A stretch of 64,000 nt of DNA. Source: CAZRSW01 sp964602845 (lineage in GTDB: Bacteria > Chloroflexota > Dehalococcoidia > Lucifugimonadales > UBA826). Under the pieces are notes generated by a model, which was not told the origin of the DNA, ran no database searches, and was given only the letters and a program-made list of their open reading frames with translations. Location of the stretch: contig CAZRSW010000007.1 in the NCBI GenBank assembly GCA_964602845.1, positions 1 to 64,000 on the forward strand, given 5' to 3'. Shown here in pieces: positions 1 through 7,975 of this stretch (its first letter is position 1; the number at the start of each line of letters is the position of its first letter). The position numbers and the translations under genes were made by a program.

Positions 1-45
1 TAACAAGGTAGCTGTAGCGGAAGCTGCGGCTGGATCACCTCCTTT
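1..45 (+). rRNA. rrs: 16S rRNA, 3' end (partial)
   Basis: The first bases match the universally conserved end of bacterial 16S rRNA: TAACAAGGTA, then the GGATCACCTCC stretch carrying the anti-Shine-Dalgarno sequence (CCTCC at 38-42). The rest of the gene lies left of the window. The exact mature end is uncertain by 1-3 bases. Too little is present for taxonomy. Confidence 0.96.
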
Positions 46-350
46 TAAGGGAGTAGAAGATCATCTGTTGTAAGACAGGAGGTTTTCAGGTCTATCGGTG
101 GGCGGAGGATTGAGTGTCTGATGGATTGAGCCGGATCCACTTAACGGTGGAGGAGCTCTCTGACAGCGCTCACCTCTTTTGGATAATGAACCCATCGTGA
201 GTTGTTCGAAGAAGACTCTTTATTGAGTCGACAAACTGAATCTTTGGTTTCCTTCTACTGTTCAAGGGTTAAGGTGCCCTGTGACACTCTCGGTGAGAGA
301 CACTTGGCTTAACATCGTAATCGTAGTAGCGGGGTCCATGTTTTTGCCGC
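46..350 (+). other. 16S-to-tRNA-Ala internal transcribed spacer
   Basis: This 305-base spacer lies between the 16S end and tRNA-Ala. I see no tRNA-Ile in it and no start of a 23S gene. A short complementary pair (AGTAGAAG near 52-60 and CTTCTACT near 252-259) could form a processing stem, which is only a suggestion. No coding sequence is supported; the reading frame crossing it also runs through the tRNA and is spurious. Confidence 0.75.
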
Positions 351-426
351 GGGGCTGTAGCTCAGTTGGGAGAGCACCTGCTTTGCAAGCAGGGGGTCAG
401 GAGTTCGAGCCTCCTCAGCTCCACCA
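351..426 (+). tRNA. tRNA-Ala (anticodon TGC)
   Basis: A full cloverleaf can be drawn. The acceptor stem GGGGCTG (351-357) pairs with CAGCTCC (416-422), including one G-T pair. The anticodon stem CCTGC/GCAGG encloses the loop TTTGCAA with anticodon TGC at 384-386. A T-arm with GTTCGAGCC follows, then discriminator A and an encoded CCA (424-426). tRNA-Ala(TGC) in the 16S-23S spacer is usual for bacterial rRNA operons, but here no 23S follows. Confidence 0.98.
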
Positions 427-486
427 TTACTATCTTTCACGCTTAAAAGGCGTGTATTACCATCCATCCCCGCCTATTTATTATTA

Positions 487-515
487 CTGCTTGGCACCAC
501 TATGGTGCCAAGCAG
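487..515. terminator. Perfect 13-bp hairpin after tRNA-Ala
   Basis: CTGCTTGGCACCA (487-499) and its exact reverse complement (503-515) flank a 3-base loop. The stem is GC-rich and lies 60 bases after tRNA-Ala on the plus strand; it also lies just past the stop of the helix-turn-helix remnant on the minus strand. There is no T-run on the plus side, so it is not a textbook intrinsic terminator. It could end the rRNA/tRNA transcript or act in both directions. Confidence 0.5.
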
Positions 516-545
516 GGCCTCATAACGTGTCTTCAGTACCTCATT

Positions 546-749
546 CTAGGGTCTCTTACCACTAATCATTCTGCTCAATGTGGAGTGATGTACTCCTAGT
601 ATCTTTGCTTGTTGTCTAAGACTTATTATCTGCTCCTCTGTGTTTCTTCTATCTGTTTGGATAAGTTCTCTAGATTTTCTGTTGTGCGCATACCATGTAG
701 TAGTGGATGAAAGACCAATTGCCCTTTCAAGGTTATGCTGGGTGTACCA
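546..749 (-). pseudogene. Helix-turn-helix protein remnant (two HTH-like units)
   Basis: Reading the minus strand from 749 to the TAG at 546-548 gives about 67 codons with no usable start; an in-frame TAA lies at 750-752. The end of the peptide contains QQAKILGVHHSTLSRMISGK, a good helix-turn-helix pattern (A-K-I-L-G-V, S-T-L-S-R). An earlier stretch, LERAIGLSSTTTWYAHNRKS, resembles it, so it may be a second HTH unit. Frames open again beyond the stop, so this looks like the decayed 3' end of a DNA-binding protein. A short stand-alone HTH gene with an unrecognised start is the alternative. The family is not identified; homing-endonuclease HTH modules near rRNA genes are one possibility. Confidence 0.45.
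672..715. repeat. Diverged direct repeat, copy 1
   Basis: The segment matches 1342-1388. The core CCATGTAGTAGTGGATGAAAG and the two bases after it differ from the second copy at one position only. Copy 1 encodes, on the minus strand, the S-S-T-T-T-W part of the HTH remnant. The flanking AGATTTT is also shared. Confidence 0.6.
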
Positions 750-880
750 TTAGATGGGCATCTCAGTTCCATGGAGAATTTTAGAGGACGAGCCCTCTAT
801 GTCTCCTCGTGATAAGCGAAAGCTTAAAGGAGCTGAGGTGACCGTTAATCCAGTATGTTTATAAGTGTTATGATACCGCG

Positions 881-1321
881 ATGAAGTGGTTAATAGTTGT
901 CATAGCCTTGCTCTTGGTAGGGTGTGATGTCGAGCTGTTAGCCACCGCTACGCCAACGCCAGAAGTGGATACTCCCAGCTTTCGAAAAGGCCAAGCCATA
1001 AACGAAGTTGGAGATTTTCTTTTCCCAGACCATGAAACGTCTAGCGAACGAGAAGAACGTTGCTCCCGCACAGATGCTTCAAGTTCCGTTTGTTTTGACT
1101 GTATGATGCAAACTAGTTGGTCGAATAATTTTTATGCTAGGTATTCTTCTCAAGTCGATGAAGGGTCGGATAGATGGGTCGAGCGATATGTGGGAAATGG
1201 CAAATGGGAAGTCAAATTAAGATCCTATCATGGTTGGGCCGTTGAATGGGAAGTGGCTGAAGCGCACGTTGAGATGGTAGGTCATACTTGGACACCAACC
1301 TCGGGTATATGTGTGTGGTAA
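881..1321 (+). CDS. Predicted small lipoprotein, function unknown
   Basis: The 146-residue protein starts with a lipoprotein signal peptide: MKWLIVVIALLLVGC, with a lipobox L-V-G-C and lipidated Cys15. A short T/P-rich linker (ATATPTPE) follows, a common tether in secreted Chloroflexota proteins. The mature part has Cys residues at about 61, 71, 74 and 144, which could form disulfides or bind metal, and is rich in Trp and charged residues. I do not recognise a family. It stands alone between two relic-bearing spacers. The start ATG follows a weak ribosome-binding region, but the signal peptide supports it. Confidence 0.72.
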   Translation: MKWLIVVIALLLVGCDVELLATATPTPEVDTPSFRKGQAINEVGDFLFPDHETSSEREERCSRTDASSSVCFDCMMQTSWSNNFYARYSSQVDEGSDRWVERYVGNGKWEVKLRSYHGWAVEWEVAEAHVEMVGHTWTPTSGICVW

Positions 1322-1341
1322 GGAAGTGCTGCTATTATTCA

Positions 1342-1388
1342 AGATTTTGTGGCGCGCAATGCATGCCATGTACTAGTGGATGAAAGAC
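1342..1388. repeat. Diverged direct repeat, copy 2
   Basis: This is the second copy of the segment at 672-715. Read on the minus strand it gives RLSSTSTWHALRATKS followed by a stop, parallel to GLSSTTTWYAHNRKS in copy 1. So a piece of the same HTH coding sequence occurs twice, both copies broken, on either side of the lipoprotein gene. The spacer 1322-1538 holds nothing else I can support. Confidence 0.55.
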
Positions 1389-1538
1389 GAAGCCTCTATG
1401 TGCAAGTGGCTGGGGCTAGACTAGAAAGGCATTGCACAATAATATTGCTAGTTATTACCATAAAAGGGGATATGGCCTGTTCGCTTAATCATGCGAGCAT
1501 TGGGCTAAAAAGGTATTAACTGTCTTGGGGAGGCAGCT

Positions 1539-1787
1539 GTGGCATTTTACACCGACAAGGGATTGGTTACAGATTCAACTAAGAGCGAGAAAAGCTTTGT
1601 TGGGACCATTATCCTATGTGTCCTTCTCGGAGCCTTTGGAGTGCATAGATTTTACGTCGGGAGGATAGGGACCGGGATTGTTGCATTGTTGACCCTTGGT
1701 TGCTTCGGTATATGGACCTTAATAGACCTTATTATGATTATTACCCAGAAGTTCAAGGACAGTAGTGGGTTACTAATAAAACCTTAA
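1539..1787 (+). CDS. TM2 domain membrane protein
   Basis: The 82-residue protein fits the TM2 family: K-S-x-x-x-G-x-I-L-C-x-L-L-G-x-F-G-V-H-R-F-Y-V-G in helix 1, a G-T-G-I turn, and a second helix, LLTLGCFGIWTLIDLIMI. Both transmembrane segments and the diagnostic G-x-H-R-F-Y-x-G motif are present. The start is GTG with a good ribosome-binding site (GGGGAGG at 1527-1533). TM2 proteins are small inner-membrane proteins of unclear role. Length is typical. Confidence 0.88.
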   Translation: MAFYTDKGLVTDSTKSEKSFVGTIILCVLLGAFGVHRFYVGRIGTGIVALLTLGCFGIWTLIDLIMIITQKFKDSSGLLIKP

Positions 1788-2090
1788 TGTTGGCATTGCG
1801 TACCATGGCAATCGATATGGTATAGAAAGTAATGTAGCGATAGGGTATCCGCGTGACAGTCACCGTGGTTCCATGAGGTTTTTGATTAGGCACTAGCAAT
1901 ATAAGCCGTTTCATTTCTCTTTATTTATTGGCTACTTTCGGTTGTGGCCCTGATATTGGATGTCATCCACACCGTGTATTTCATGTATAAAATAATCGTG
2001 GGTGAATATAGGTATGGAAAAGGTCACTTGGTGCGAATCCCCTCCTGAAACGGACCTGCGTTATGGCAATTGTTTCCTACATGTGCCGAT
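1788..2090. other. Non-coding spacer, no supported feature
   Basis: About 300 bases between converging genes. A stretch near 2030-2055 (GGTGCGAATCCCC) looks like a tRNA T-arm, but no cloverleaf can be built around it. No terminator, repeat or open frame is convincing. Confidence 0.5.
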
Positions 2091-2507
2091 CTAATAAGGG
2101 AAAAATCCAACAGAGAAAATCAGAACGAGGACGATGATAGCTAAACACGATAGCACTGATTTGATAAGTTTAGACAAGGTTAAGGAATTTATATAAGACT
2201 TATAGTCTGGGTCTGCATAGTCTTGCATGTCAATATTAAGTATATCTGTTCCTCTACCACGTAAATGACCGCAGATTTGGCATTGATAGGAGCCCGCTAA
2301 TTTTAGGTAATACCAGTTTGATCTGCCACAGCCAACACACTTTATTTCCAGAGTGCCCTCTTCAAGAGCTTTCTCTATCTCTTCGACCGCATAGCTGGGA
2401 ACTGGGTCAACATTCCCTTCACAGGTTTCACAAAAGTCATCATTCACGGGTAGGGAGTTTCCACAATGTGGGCAATATTGGCTATGCTGAGATGATTCTA
2501 TTCTCAT
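2091..2507 (-). CDS. Double zinc-ribbon protein with C-terminal membrane anchor
   Basis: The protein has two zinc ribbons: CPHCG...CETC near the N-terminus and CVGCG...CQICG in the middle. A single C-terminal transmembrane helix follows (LIKSVLSCLAIIVLVLIF), so the ribbons probably face the cytoplasm. A GTG at 2525 could also start the frame. I prefer ATG at 2507 because GGCAGGAG lies about 6 bases before it, which gives 138 residues. No catalytic domain is seen and the family is unknown. The downstream spacer is covered separately. Confidence 0.75.
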   Translation of the reverse strand: MRIESSQHSQYCPHCGNSLPVNDDFCETCEGNVDPVPSYAVEEIEKALEEGTLEIKCVGCGRSNWYYLKLAGSYQCQICGHLRGRGTDILNIDMQDYADPDYKSYINSLTLSKLIKSVLSCLAIIVLVLIFSVGFFPY

Positions 2508-2785
2508 ATCGTGCTCCTGCCTCACATAATAATAAATAACATTAATTATTCAAATCAGCCTGCTTCTACTGGAATATATGCTGGAACAGATATCCTTGGT
2601 TTGGACAATCGGACTGGTTTAGTATCATCAGAGGAATATTTGAAATACAGTCGCTGCGACTAGGTTGGCAATATCAGCCCTCGTTGTGAACTAATATGCG
2701 CTAGGGTTTGAATATACCGGTTGGTGTAGGCTGGCGCTTTTAAGGAGTCACATCAGCACAAATTCTGTATATCTTATTCGGTTAG

Positions 2786-3325
2786 TTATTCAGCCTGCCC
2801 TAAAATGGTCAATAGGAGAGTCATGAATATCACATAAGGTATGAAACCCAACAGGACGACTCCAATTGCCCTTAGCGTTGATGTGTAGTCTAGTGCCTGG
2901 CGTACGGCTATAACTGTTGTAATAAGCATCCAGAGTGATGCGACCACGAAAATAGTATCGCCAACGGCGGGCAGAATGCCCAACGCTCTGAAAATACCTG
3001 GGGATTGGGCGAAACCGACAGTCCTTGCTAACTCCCCCCAGTCTGCGTAGGTGTCGCTAGTCCCCAGTAGTTTTGTGCCAATGAGATACACTATGTAAGC
3101 CCAAATGGCCCATCCAACAATTCCTACCAAAACCCCCACCAATAGCCCTAAAAGTCCTGTCTTGGCTAGGGATGCGATCCCGGTTGATAGAGCGACAATA
3201 GCGACCACAAATAGTGCTTGCATTGTCGCTGATCTGTCCGCTTCTACATCTTCAAATAGATTTTTATCAAAGCAGGAGGCCCTGACCATCCGGCTCAGCA
3301 TGTTACCAGTAACTTCAGAAGTCAT
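2786..3325 (-). CDS. Yip1-family membrane protein
   Basis: About 179 residues with five likely transmembrane helices: a short N-terminal segment on F-E-D-V-E-A-D, then helices around ALFVVAIVALSTGIASL, LLVGVLVGIVGWAIWAYIVYLIG, GDTIFVVASLWMLITTVIAV and IGVVLLGFIPYVIFMTLLL. The layout, with the F/LG-x-A motif between helices, matches the bacterial Yip1 domain family, whose role is unclear. Two ATGs compete. The second (3325) is better spaced from GGAGG than the first (3331). The gene is monocistronic. Confidence 0.75.
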   Translation of the reverse strand: MTSEVTGNMLSRMVRASCFDKNLFEDVEADRSATMQALFVVAIVALSTGIASLAKTGLLGLLVGVLVGIVGWAIWAYIVYLIGTKLLGTSDTYADWGELARTVGFAQSPGIFRALGILPAVGDTIFVVASLWMLITTVIAVRQALDYTSTLRAIGVVLLGFIPYVIFMTLLLTILGQAE

Positions 3326-3447
3326 GTCCATTTCCTCCAGAAACCAACCTTCACGGTATTTGTTTTAAGGGATACAACTTAAATGATCCGTCACACTCTA
3401 GTATCTGGTCAAGTCAATCTTCTGAGCATAGGTTTGTAACTTCTCAG

Positions 3448-4302
3448 TTAGGGAATGTTTAAATCCTCGCCAGACAAGTATTTTCTTAGTGCCGGATCTA
3501 GTTTCACTAGGGCGCCCCTTGCGGCAACCGTATTCGAGCCTGCTTTACAGGCCATCTTTAAAATCATGGCAGGATCCTTTCCTTCCAATAAGCCTACTGC
3601 CAACGCTGCGCTAAAGGCGTCTCCAGCTCCCGTAGTCTCAATGGTGGGAACCGTCGGAGGTTTAGATATGTATGTATCACTACCGATGAACAGCGAAGCC
3701 TCTTGGCTACCTCGTGTTAGAGCTAAAGTCTGTATCTGGTAGGTAACCATAAGATCCCTTGGGTCGTTGATTCGAAACATGTATTGAAGCACTTTCCATT
3801 CGGGCTCATTGATTTTTACTATAGAGGCTAAACCCAAGCTATCCATTATTGTTTGCTTGCTATACAAATTTTGACGCAGGTTTAAGTCCAATATGACTTG
3901 AGCAGGGTTCATACAGCAGAGGGATCTCAAAGTTGATCTATTCGTTTTAGAAATTTGTTCCAACGTGCCGAAATACAGAAGGTTGATCTTGCGGCCTGTT
4001 AAATCAGGCATGGGGATATCTTCCCATGCACTACCTCTACAGATTACAAAACCGCCATCCGATTTGACCTTTACAATTCCCGTCGGTTTCTCAGACCTGG
4101 CAATTAGAGAATTGATCCCTGAATTACTTATAATTTCAATGGCTTGATCGCCGAGGGAATCTTTGCCGACGCACCCTATCATGCTTATATTGTAACCAAA
4201 CTCTTTGACATACCATGCAAAATTTAAAGGCGCTCCACCTAAGTAGTAGTGCCCTTCTATTTCGTCGAAAAGTATAGCTCCAAAGGAAAATATGGTAGAC
4301 AT
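3448..4302 (-). CDS. PfkB-family carbohydrate kinase (fructokinase-like)
   Basis: A 284-residue ribokinase/PfkB-type sugar kinase that would phosphorylate a sugar such as fructose with ATP in the cytoplasm. The N-terminal sugar-binding GGAPLNFAW and G-C-V-G-K-D-S-L-G are visible. So is the C-terminal family signature with anion hole and catalytic Asp, TTGAGDAFSAAL (about residues 223-234). Length is normal. The substrate cannot be fixed from sequence; the G-G-A-P-x-N-F/V-A pattern is common in fructokinases. A GH32-like protein is encoded 56 kb away, which would fit fructose supply, but linkage is not tight. The VanZ gene lies 24 bases upstream on the same strand. Confidence 0.85.
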   Translation of the reverse strand: MSTIFSFGAILFDEIEGHYYLGGAPLNFAWYVKEFGYNISMIGCVGKDSLGDQAIEIISNSGINSLIARSEKPTGIVKVKSDGGFVICRGSAWEDIPMPDLTGRKINLLYFGTLEQISKTNRSTLRSLCCMNPAQVILDLNLRQNLYSKQTIMDSLGLASIVKINEPEWKVLQYMFRINDPRDLMVTYQIQTLALTRGSQEASLFIGSDTYISKPPTVPTIETTGAGDAFSAALAVGLLEGKDPAMILKMACKAGSNTVAARGALVKLDPALRKYLSGEDLNIP

Positions 4303-4326
4303 ATGGTAGTCAGTTTTCTGGCCAAA

Positions 4327-4713
4327 CTAGTTGTATAGGTTAATCTTTTTGATAATTAGTAATAATCCTATCGTGGTTATTACACCTACACCGTTTAAGA
4401 TCATATCTGAGATACTACTGGTTCTACCAGAAATAAATCCTTGATGCAATTCGTCTACAATGCCGAAGATAAAAATAGCTGAACCGATAAGTGTTAAGTT
4501 TGTGTATGTTCTGACCCTGTACGCCAAAAGGACAGAGATAGTAAGTAAAGCAAAACTACATATGTGGTAGACAATATCTAAGCCAATGCCATGTAACTTA
4601 GCAGTGTCCATTACGGCATCTATATTGTTCGCTGGGGCGTGTGAAACAAAAGTAATTCCGATCACTATCAAAAGAGTGGGTGCCCATCTGGTCGCTCGAA
4701 ATATTTTCAACAT
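4327..4713 (-). CDS. VanZ-like membrane protein
   Basis: A 128-residue protein with four predicted transmembrane helices. It has the VanZ pattern: an N-terminal helix ending in S-H-A-P, a second helix after H-G-I-G-L-D-I-V-Y-H-x-x-S-F, and the DELHQGF-x-x-GR motif before the last helix. VanZ-like proteins are integral membrane proteins of uncertain function, some linked to glycopeptide resistance. Its stop is 24 bases before the PfkB kinase start, so the two are probably co-transcribed. Confidence 0.82.
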   Translation of the reverse strand: MLKIFRATRWAPTLLIVIGITFVSHAPANNIDAVMDTAKLHGIGLDIVYHICSFALLTISVLLAYRVRTYTNLTLIGSAIFIFGIVDELHQGFISGRTSSISDMILNGVGVITTIGLLLIIKKINLYN

Positions 4714-4859
4714 GGTTCTTCTTTCCGCGGGTTTTGAGATTGTGGCTCATTATTGGCAGTGCAGGGATCGGATAATATTATTGTAGCTGCAATATTTTTT
4801 GGAAGGTTGGTATATTTCACATTGTAGAGAAGAAAAATTTACGACAGTTCTGAGGATGT

Positions 4860-5816
4860 ATGATGAAACATTTATTTAAGCCGAGTAAGTATCATCTATC
4901 AATTGGTTCACATGATCCAGTTCTTTTCCTTGATAGTGGTGATCTTGTAGTTACCAGTAGTGTTGATGCCGGCGGGGCTGACGCGAATGAGGAAATTGTT
5001 TGTGATAGGGGTAACCCACAGACGGGGCCATTTTATTTGAATGGGGCTCAGCCTGGGGATATTTTGACAGTTACTTTTAACAAGATACAACCAAATCGAA
5101 AACGTGGGTATTGCCGCCCCGAAATTGCACCTAACGTGTTGGAGCCAGGCCACTCACAAGTATTGTCTGGTGAGGTTTTTAACTTCGTTCTGGATAGTGA
5201 ATTGGGCGTTGCCAAGATTGAAAGTCCATCAGATAAACTTGCGTCTCTTGTAGTTCCGATACGACCTATGATTGGCTGCTTCGGAGTTGCTCCTGATAGG
5301 GGTCAGGCGATTTCGACGGCGACCTCAGGTCCTTATGGAGGCAATATGGACTACAAGGGCTTCCAAGAGGGCGTGACTGCTTTCCTACCCGTTTTTGTGA
5401 AGGGAGGATTGTTTCATATAGGTGACGGGCATGCATGGCAGTCAGATGGTGAGATCCTAGGCACAGGGATCGAAATATCTATGGATCTTGAATTTGGTTT
5501 GGGATTGATTAAAAACACTAAAATGTCCTGGCCACGAGGCTATGACGCTGCACATATATTTACGCTTGGCAATGCTAGGCCATTGGATCAGGCGTTGCAA
5601 CATGCGACTTCGGAAATGCTCAGGTGGCTGATTCAAGATTATGATTTATCCTATGACGATGCCAATATACTTATAGGGACCTTTGTTGAATATGATGTTG
5701 GCAATGTCTATGACCCTGCATACACCATGGTTTGCAAGATTCCTATTGAAGCGTTGCCTACTCCACGTACAGAATCCATCATCACTCAGAGCAACCTAAT
5801 TTTTGAGCGGTCCTAA
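4860..5816 (+). CDS. Acetamidase/formamidase family protein
   Basis: The 318-residue protein fits the FmdA/AmdA family, which hydrolyses formamide or acetamide to ammonia and the acid in the cytoplasm. Family features are the N-terminal S-S-V-D-A-G-G-A-D and G-P-F-Y-L-N-G-A-Q-P-G-D, the central F-G-V-A-P, P-Y-G-G-N-M-D, and G-D-G-H-A-W-Q-S-D-G-E with probable metal ligands. Two adjacent ATGs (4860 and 4863) could start it. Length fits the family. It converges with the next gene, 14 bases away. It may release ammonium from organic nitrogen; the substrate is not determined. Confidence 0.9.
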   Translation: MMKHLFKPSKYHLSIGSHDPVLFLDSGDLVVTSSVDAGGADANEEIVCDRGNPQTGPFYLNGAQPGDILTVTFNKIQPNRKRGYCRPEIAPNVLEPGHSQVLSGEVFNFVLDSELGVAKIESPSDKLASLVVPIRPMIGCFGVAPDRGQAISTATSGPYGGNMDYKGFQEGVTAFLPVFVKGGLFHIGDGHAWQSDGEILGTGIEISMDLEFGLGLIKNTKMSWPRGYDAAHIFTLGNARPLDQALQHATSEMLRWLIQDYDLSYDDANILIGTFVEYDVGNVYDPAYTMVCKIPIEALPTPRTESIITQSNLIFERS

Positions 5817-5830
5817 TCTATATAAGTGGT

Positions 5831-6718
5831 CTAAATACCTCTGAACCAGTTATGGAACTTCAATAGCTCTTCTGTACTACCCTGAGCCTTTACCGAGCCT
5901 GATGATAGCTCATCATGAAGGTTGGATCGTGCGGTCAACAGTAGTACGAATGTTGAAAAAGGAGCGTGGATTACTACGTCTGGCACAGAGGGTTTGAATG
6001 GAACATACTCGGACATGGTTAAAGTAGGGCCGGCTACTTCCATGTTGAAGTTTGTGCTGGATTCAGTACGAAGATCAATGCTAACGGAAAATCCTTGGTC
6101 AAAGTCTGCCGTATATATCCTTTCACTGATGTCTCGCTGGGTCCATATTTTCATTATCAATAGAGCAATATCTTCAGGTATAGAATATTCAGTATCTATG
6201 ATTGAAAATATGTCCCACATATGTAGGGCATTTTCAATTAGCTTAGTACCAAGCATTAACTCCAAGGATATCGTGCCTAATGGATGGTAAGTTGGATAGT
6301 CCCACTGATCGGGTGCGACATCATGCCAAGTGGAATTAATTTGCGATTCCATATCACTCAGAATATTGAGAGTGTTTTCCTTAGTTTTAAGTGTCGTTTC
6401 TGATAGTTGTACGGCTCTTGCCGCAATGCCGTCCGACAAAACCTGCGCTTCCATTTCATCTGGAGATGGTATGCCAGTTATAGGCTCGAAATCACCTCGT
6501 AGACTTCGCATAATGCTGTTGTGGTAGAACCCATCTATTGCGACCATGTGGGAAGCTACATCCTTTATTGCCCATTTATGACATTTGCTTGGTAGTTCCC
6601 ATTGAGATGATTCTAATTTGTCTAATTCTCTTAATAGGTTTGAAGACGATGATTTAATTCCGGCCAATATTTCCTTGATTATTACATTCATCTGGGCTTG
6701 GCATTCCTTTAATTGCAT
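5831..6718 (-). CDS. Maleylpyruvate isomerase-type (DinB/MDMPI) protein with SCP2-like C-terminus
   Basis: A 295-residue protein. The N-terminal half is a DinB/MDMPI four-helix bundle. The stretch W-A-I-K-D-V-A-S-H-M-V-A-I-D-G-F-Y-H supplies one metal-binding His, and the later N-A-L-H-M-W-D-I supplies another. The C-terminal ~90 residues resemble the SCP2-like domain of this family. Relatives include mycothiol-dependent maleylpyruvate isomerase and many enzymes of unknown substrate. Mycothiol use is not shown here, although a mycothiol-type formaldehyde dehydrogenase is encoded at 26299. An internal Met at residue 11 could also start it. Confidence 0.75.
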   Translation of the reverse strand: MQLKECQAQMNVIIKEILAGIKSSSSNLLRELDKLESSQWELPSKCHKWAIKDVASHMVAIDGFYHNSIMRSLRGDFEPITGIPSPDEMEAQVLSDGIAARAVQLSETTLKTKENTLNILSDMESQINSTWHDVAPDQWDYPTYHPLGTISLELMLGTKLIENALHMWDIFSIIDTEYSIPEDIALLIMKIWTQRDISERIYTADFDQGFSVSIDLRTESSTNFNMEVAGPTLTMSEYVPFKPSVPDVVIHAPFSTFVLLLTARSNLHDELSSGSVKAQGSTEELLKFHNWFRGI

Positions 6719-6896
6719 TTTCGAGATAAATATTGGGTCGCATCCAGAAGGTCATAGGATCTTGATTAGTCGTTAATACGTTACCAGATACTTCAAACAA
6801 TATTACTATGGGTATGAACTTTTATATTGAAAGGTTTTGGACAATTGACTCCTGCATGGCAATCATATTGTGGCTGACCACGCAATGCTGCCCGTG

Positions 6897-7763
6897 TTAA
6901 GGTCTAAGCCTTTTCCCGCCATCATTAGGGATGGCACTTTCCATGAATTCAAACATCTCTTCTGTGAAAAATGGCATACCTAATGATGCACTCATTCCAC
7001 CATCAACAGATATAATTTCACCGTTGATAAAACTCGAAGCATCTGAGCACAATAGTATCAATACTCCAGCTAGTTCCTCCTTTTCTCCAATGCGACCCAT
7101 CGGTGCGTTTGCGCTGATGTGTTTTAGAAAGAGGTCTTTTTTTATCCAAGGTGCGGTCATTTCGCTTGAGAACCAGCCGGGAGCTATTGCATTTACTCGG
7201 ACTCCTCGGTCACCCCAGTTTGAGGCGAGATTTTTTGTAAGCATTGTGACAGCCCCTTTTGAGGCTTGATATGCTGCTGGCATTCCTCTCATGCCATTTA
7301 GTCCGGCGATTGAAGACATATTGATTATAGATCCTCCTAGGCCGTCTGATAACATTCTCTGGCCTGCTTCCTTACAGCAATACCATAACCCCATTATGTT
7401 AGTTTGGATTGTTTGTTCAAATTTTTCATCTGGTATACGTTCAGGCACGATACCGGCCTCAGCGATTTGGCCAGCGTTGTTGATCGCTATATCTACTCGC
7501 CCGAATCTTTTTTCTGCGTGCTCAAACAAATTATGTACTTGCGTGGAGTCATCTACATCACAAGCTATTGATAAAACGGACATGCCTCTTTCCCGCATAT
7601 TTTCTTCCATCGAATTCAACCTGTCTTGTCTTCTGGCGGCGAGGACCACATTGGCTCCACGCTCAGCTAGTAATTCGGCAAAATAGGCTCCTAGACCGGA
7701 AGACGCCCCCGTGACGACGGCGGTCTTTTCTTTCAAATCGAATAAAGTATCGTTGTAGCACAT
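6897..7763 (-). CDS. SDR-family NAD(P)-dependent oxidoreductase
   Basis: A classical short-chain dehydrogenase/reductase of 288 residues. It has the cofactor motif TGASSGLG, NNAG, the catalytic Ser in MSSIAG, and Y-x-x-x-K in YQASKGA. A-P-G-W-F and the C-terminal I-x-V-D-G-G are also present. The frame is open back to 7793, but GGAGAAG sits 6 bases before the ATG at 7763, which I take as the start. The substrate, an alcohol or ketone, is unknown. The gene stands alone. Confidence 0.92.
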   Translation of the reverse strand: MCYNDTLFDLKEKTAVVTGASSGLGAYFAELLAERGANVVLAARRQDRLNSMEENMRERGMSVLSIACDVDDSTQVHNLFEHAEKRFGRVDIAINNAGQIAEAGIVPERIPDEKFEQTIQTNIMGLWYCCKEAGQRMLSDGLGGSIINMSSIAGLNGMRGMPAAYQASKGAVTMLTKNLASNWGDRGVRVNAIAPGWFSSEMTAPWIKKDLFLKHISANAPMGRIGEKEELAGVLILLCSDASSFINGEIISVDGGMSASLGMPFFTEEMFEFMESAIPNDGGKRLRP

Positions 7764-7975
7764 ATTGCTTCTCCAATAAGATTGAGTGATCATAGTTGGA
7801 TGCCGTCGGAAAGTGCGTTATTTCGGAGCATCCTGTAGTATCGCATGCTAATAATTGGTGTGGATAGTGTCAATGCTGTCTATGTCGGGTAGTGCTGGTT
7901 GATCTACGTAAGGACTCTAAATTCTGTCTCATAAGACTAGGAGGTTGATCTCGTGCTTCAAGGCTACAGATCTTT

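Noticed and set aside
281..565. 94-codon frame across the spacer and tRNA-Ala
   Set aside because: It runs through the tRNA gene and the 487-515 hairpin; no domain or ribosome-binding site.
2010..2070. tRNA-like stretch with GGTGCGAATCCCC
   Set aside because: Only a T-arm-like piece; no acceptor, D-arm or anticodon stem can be paired.
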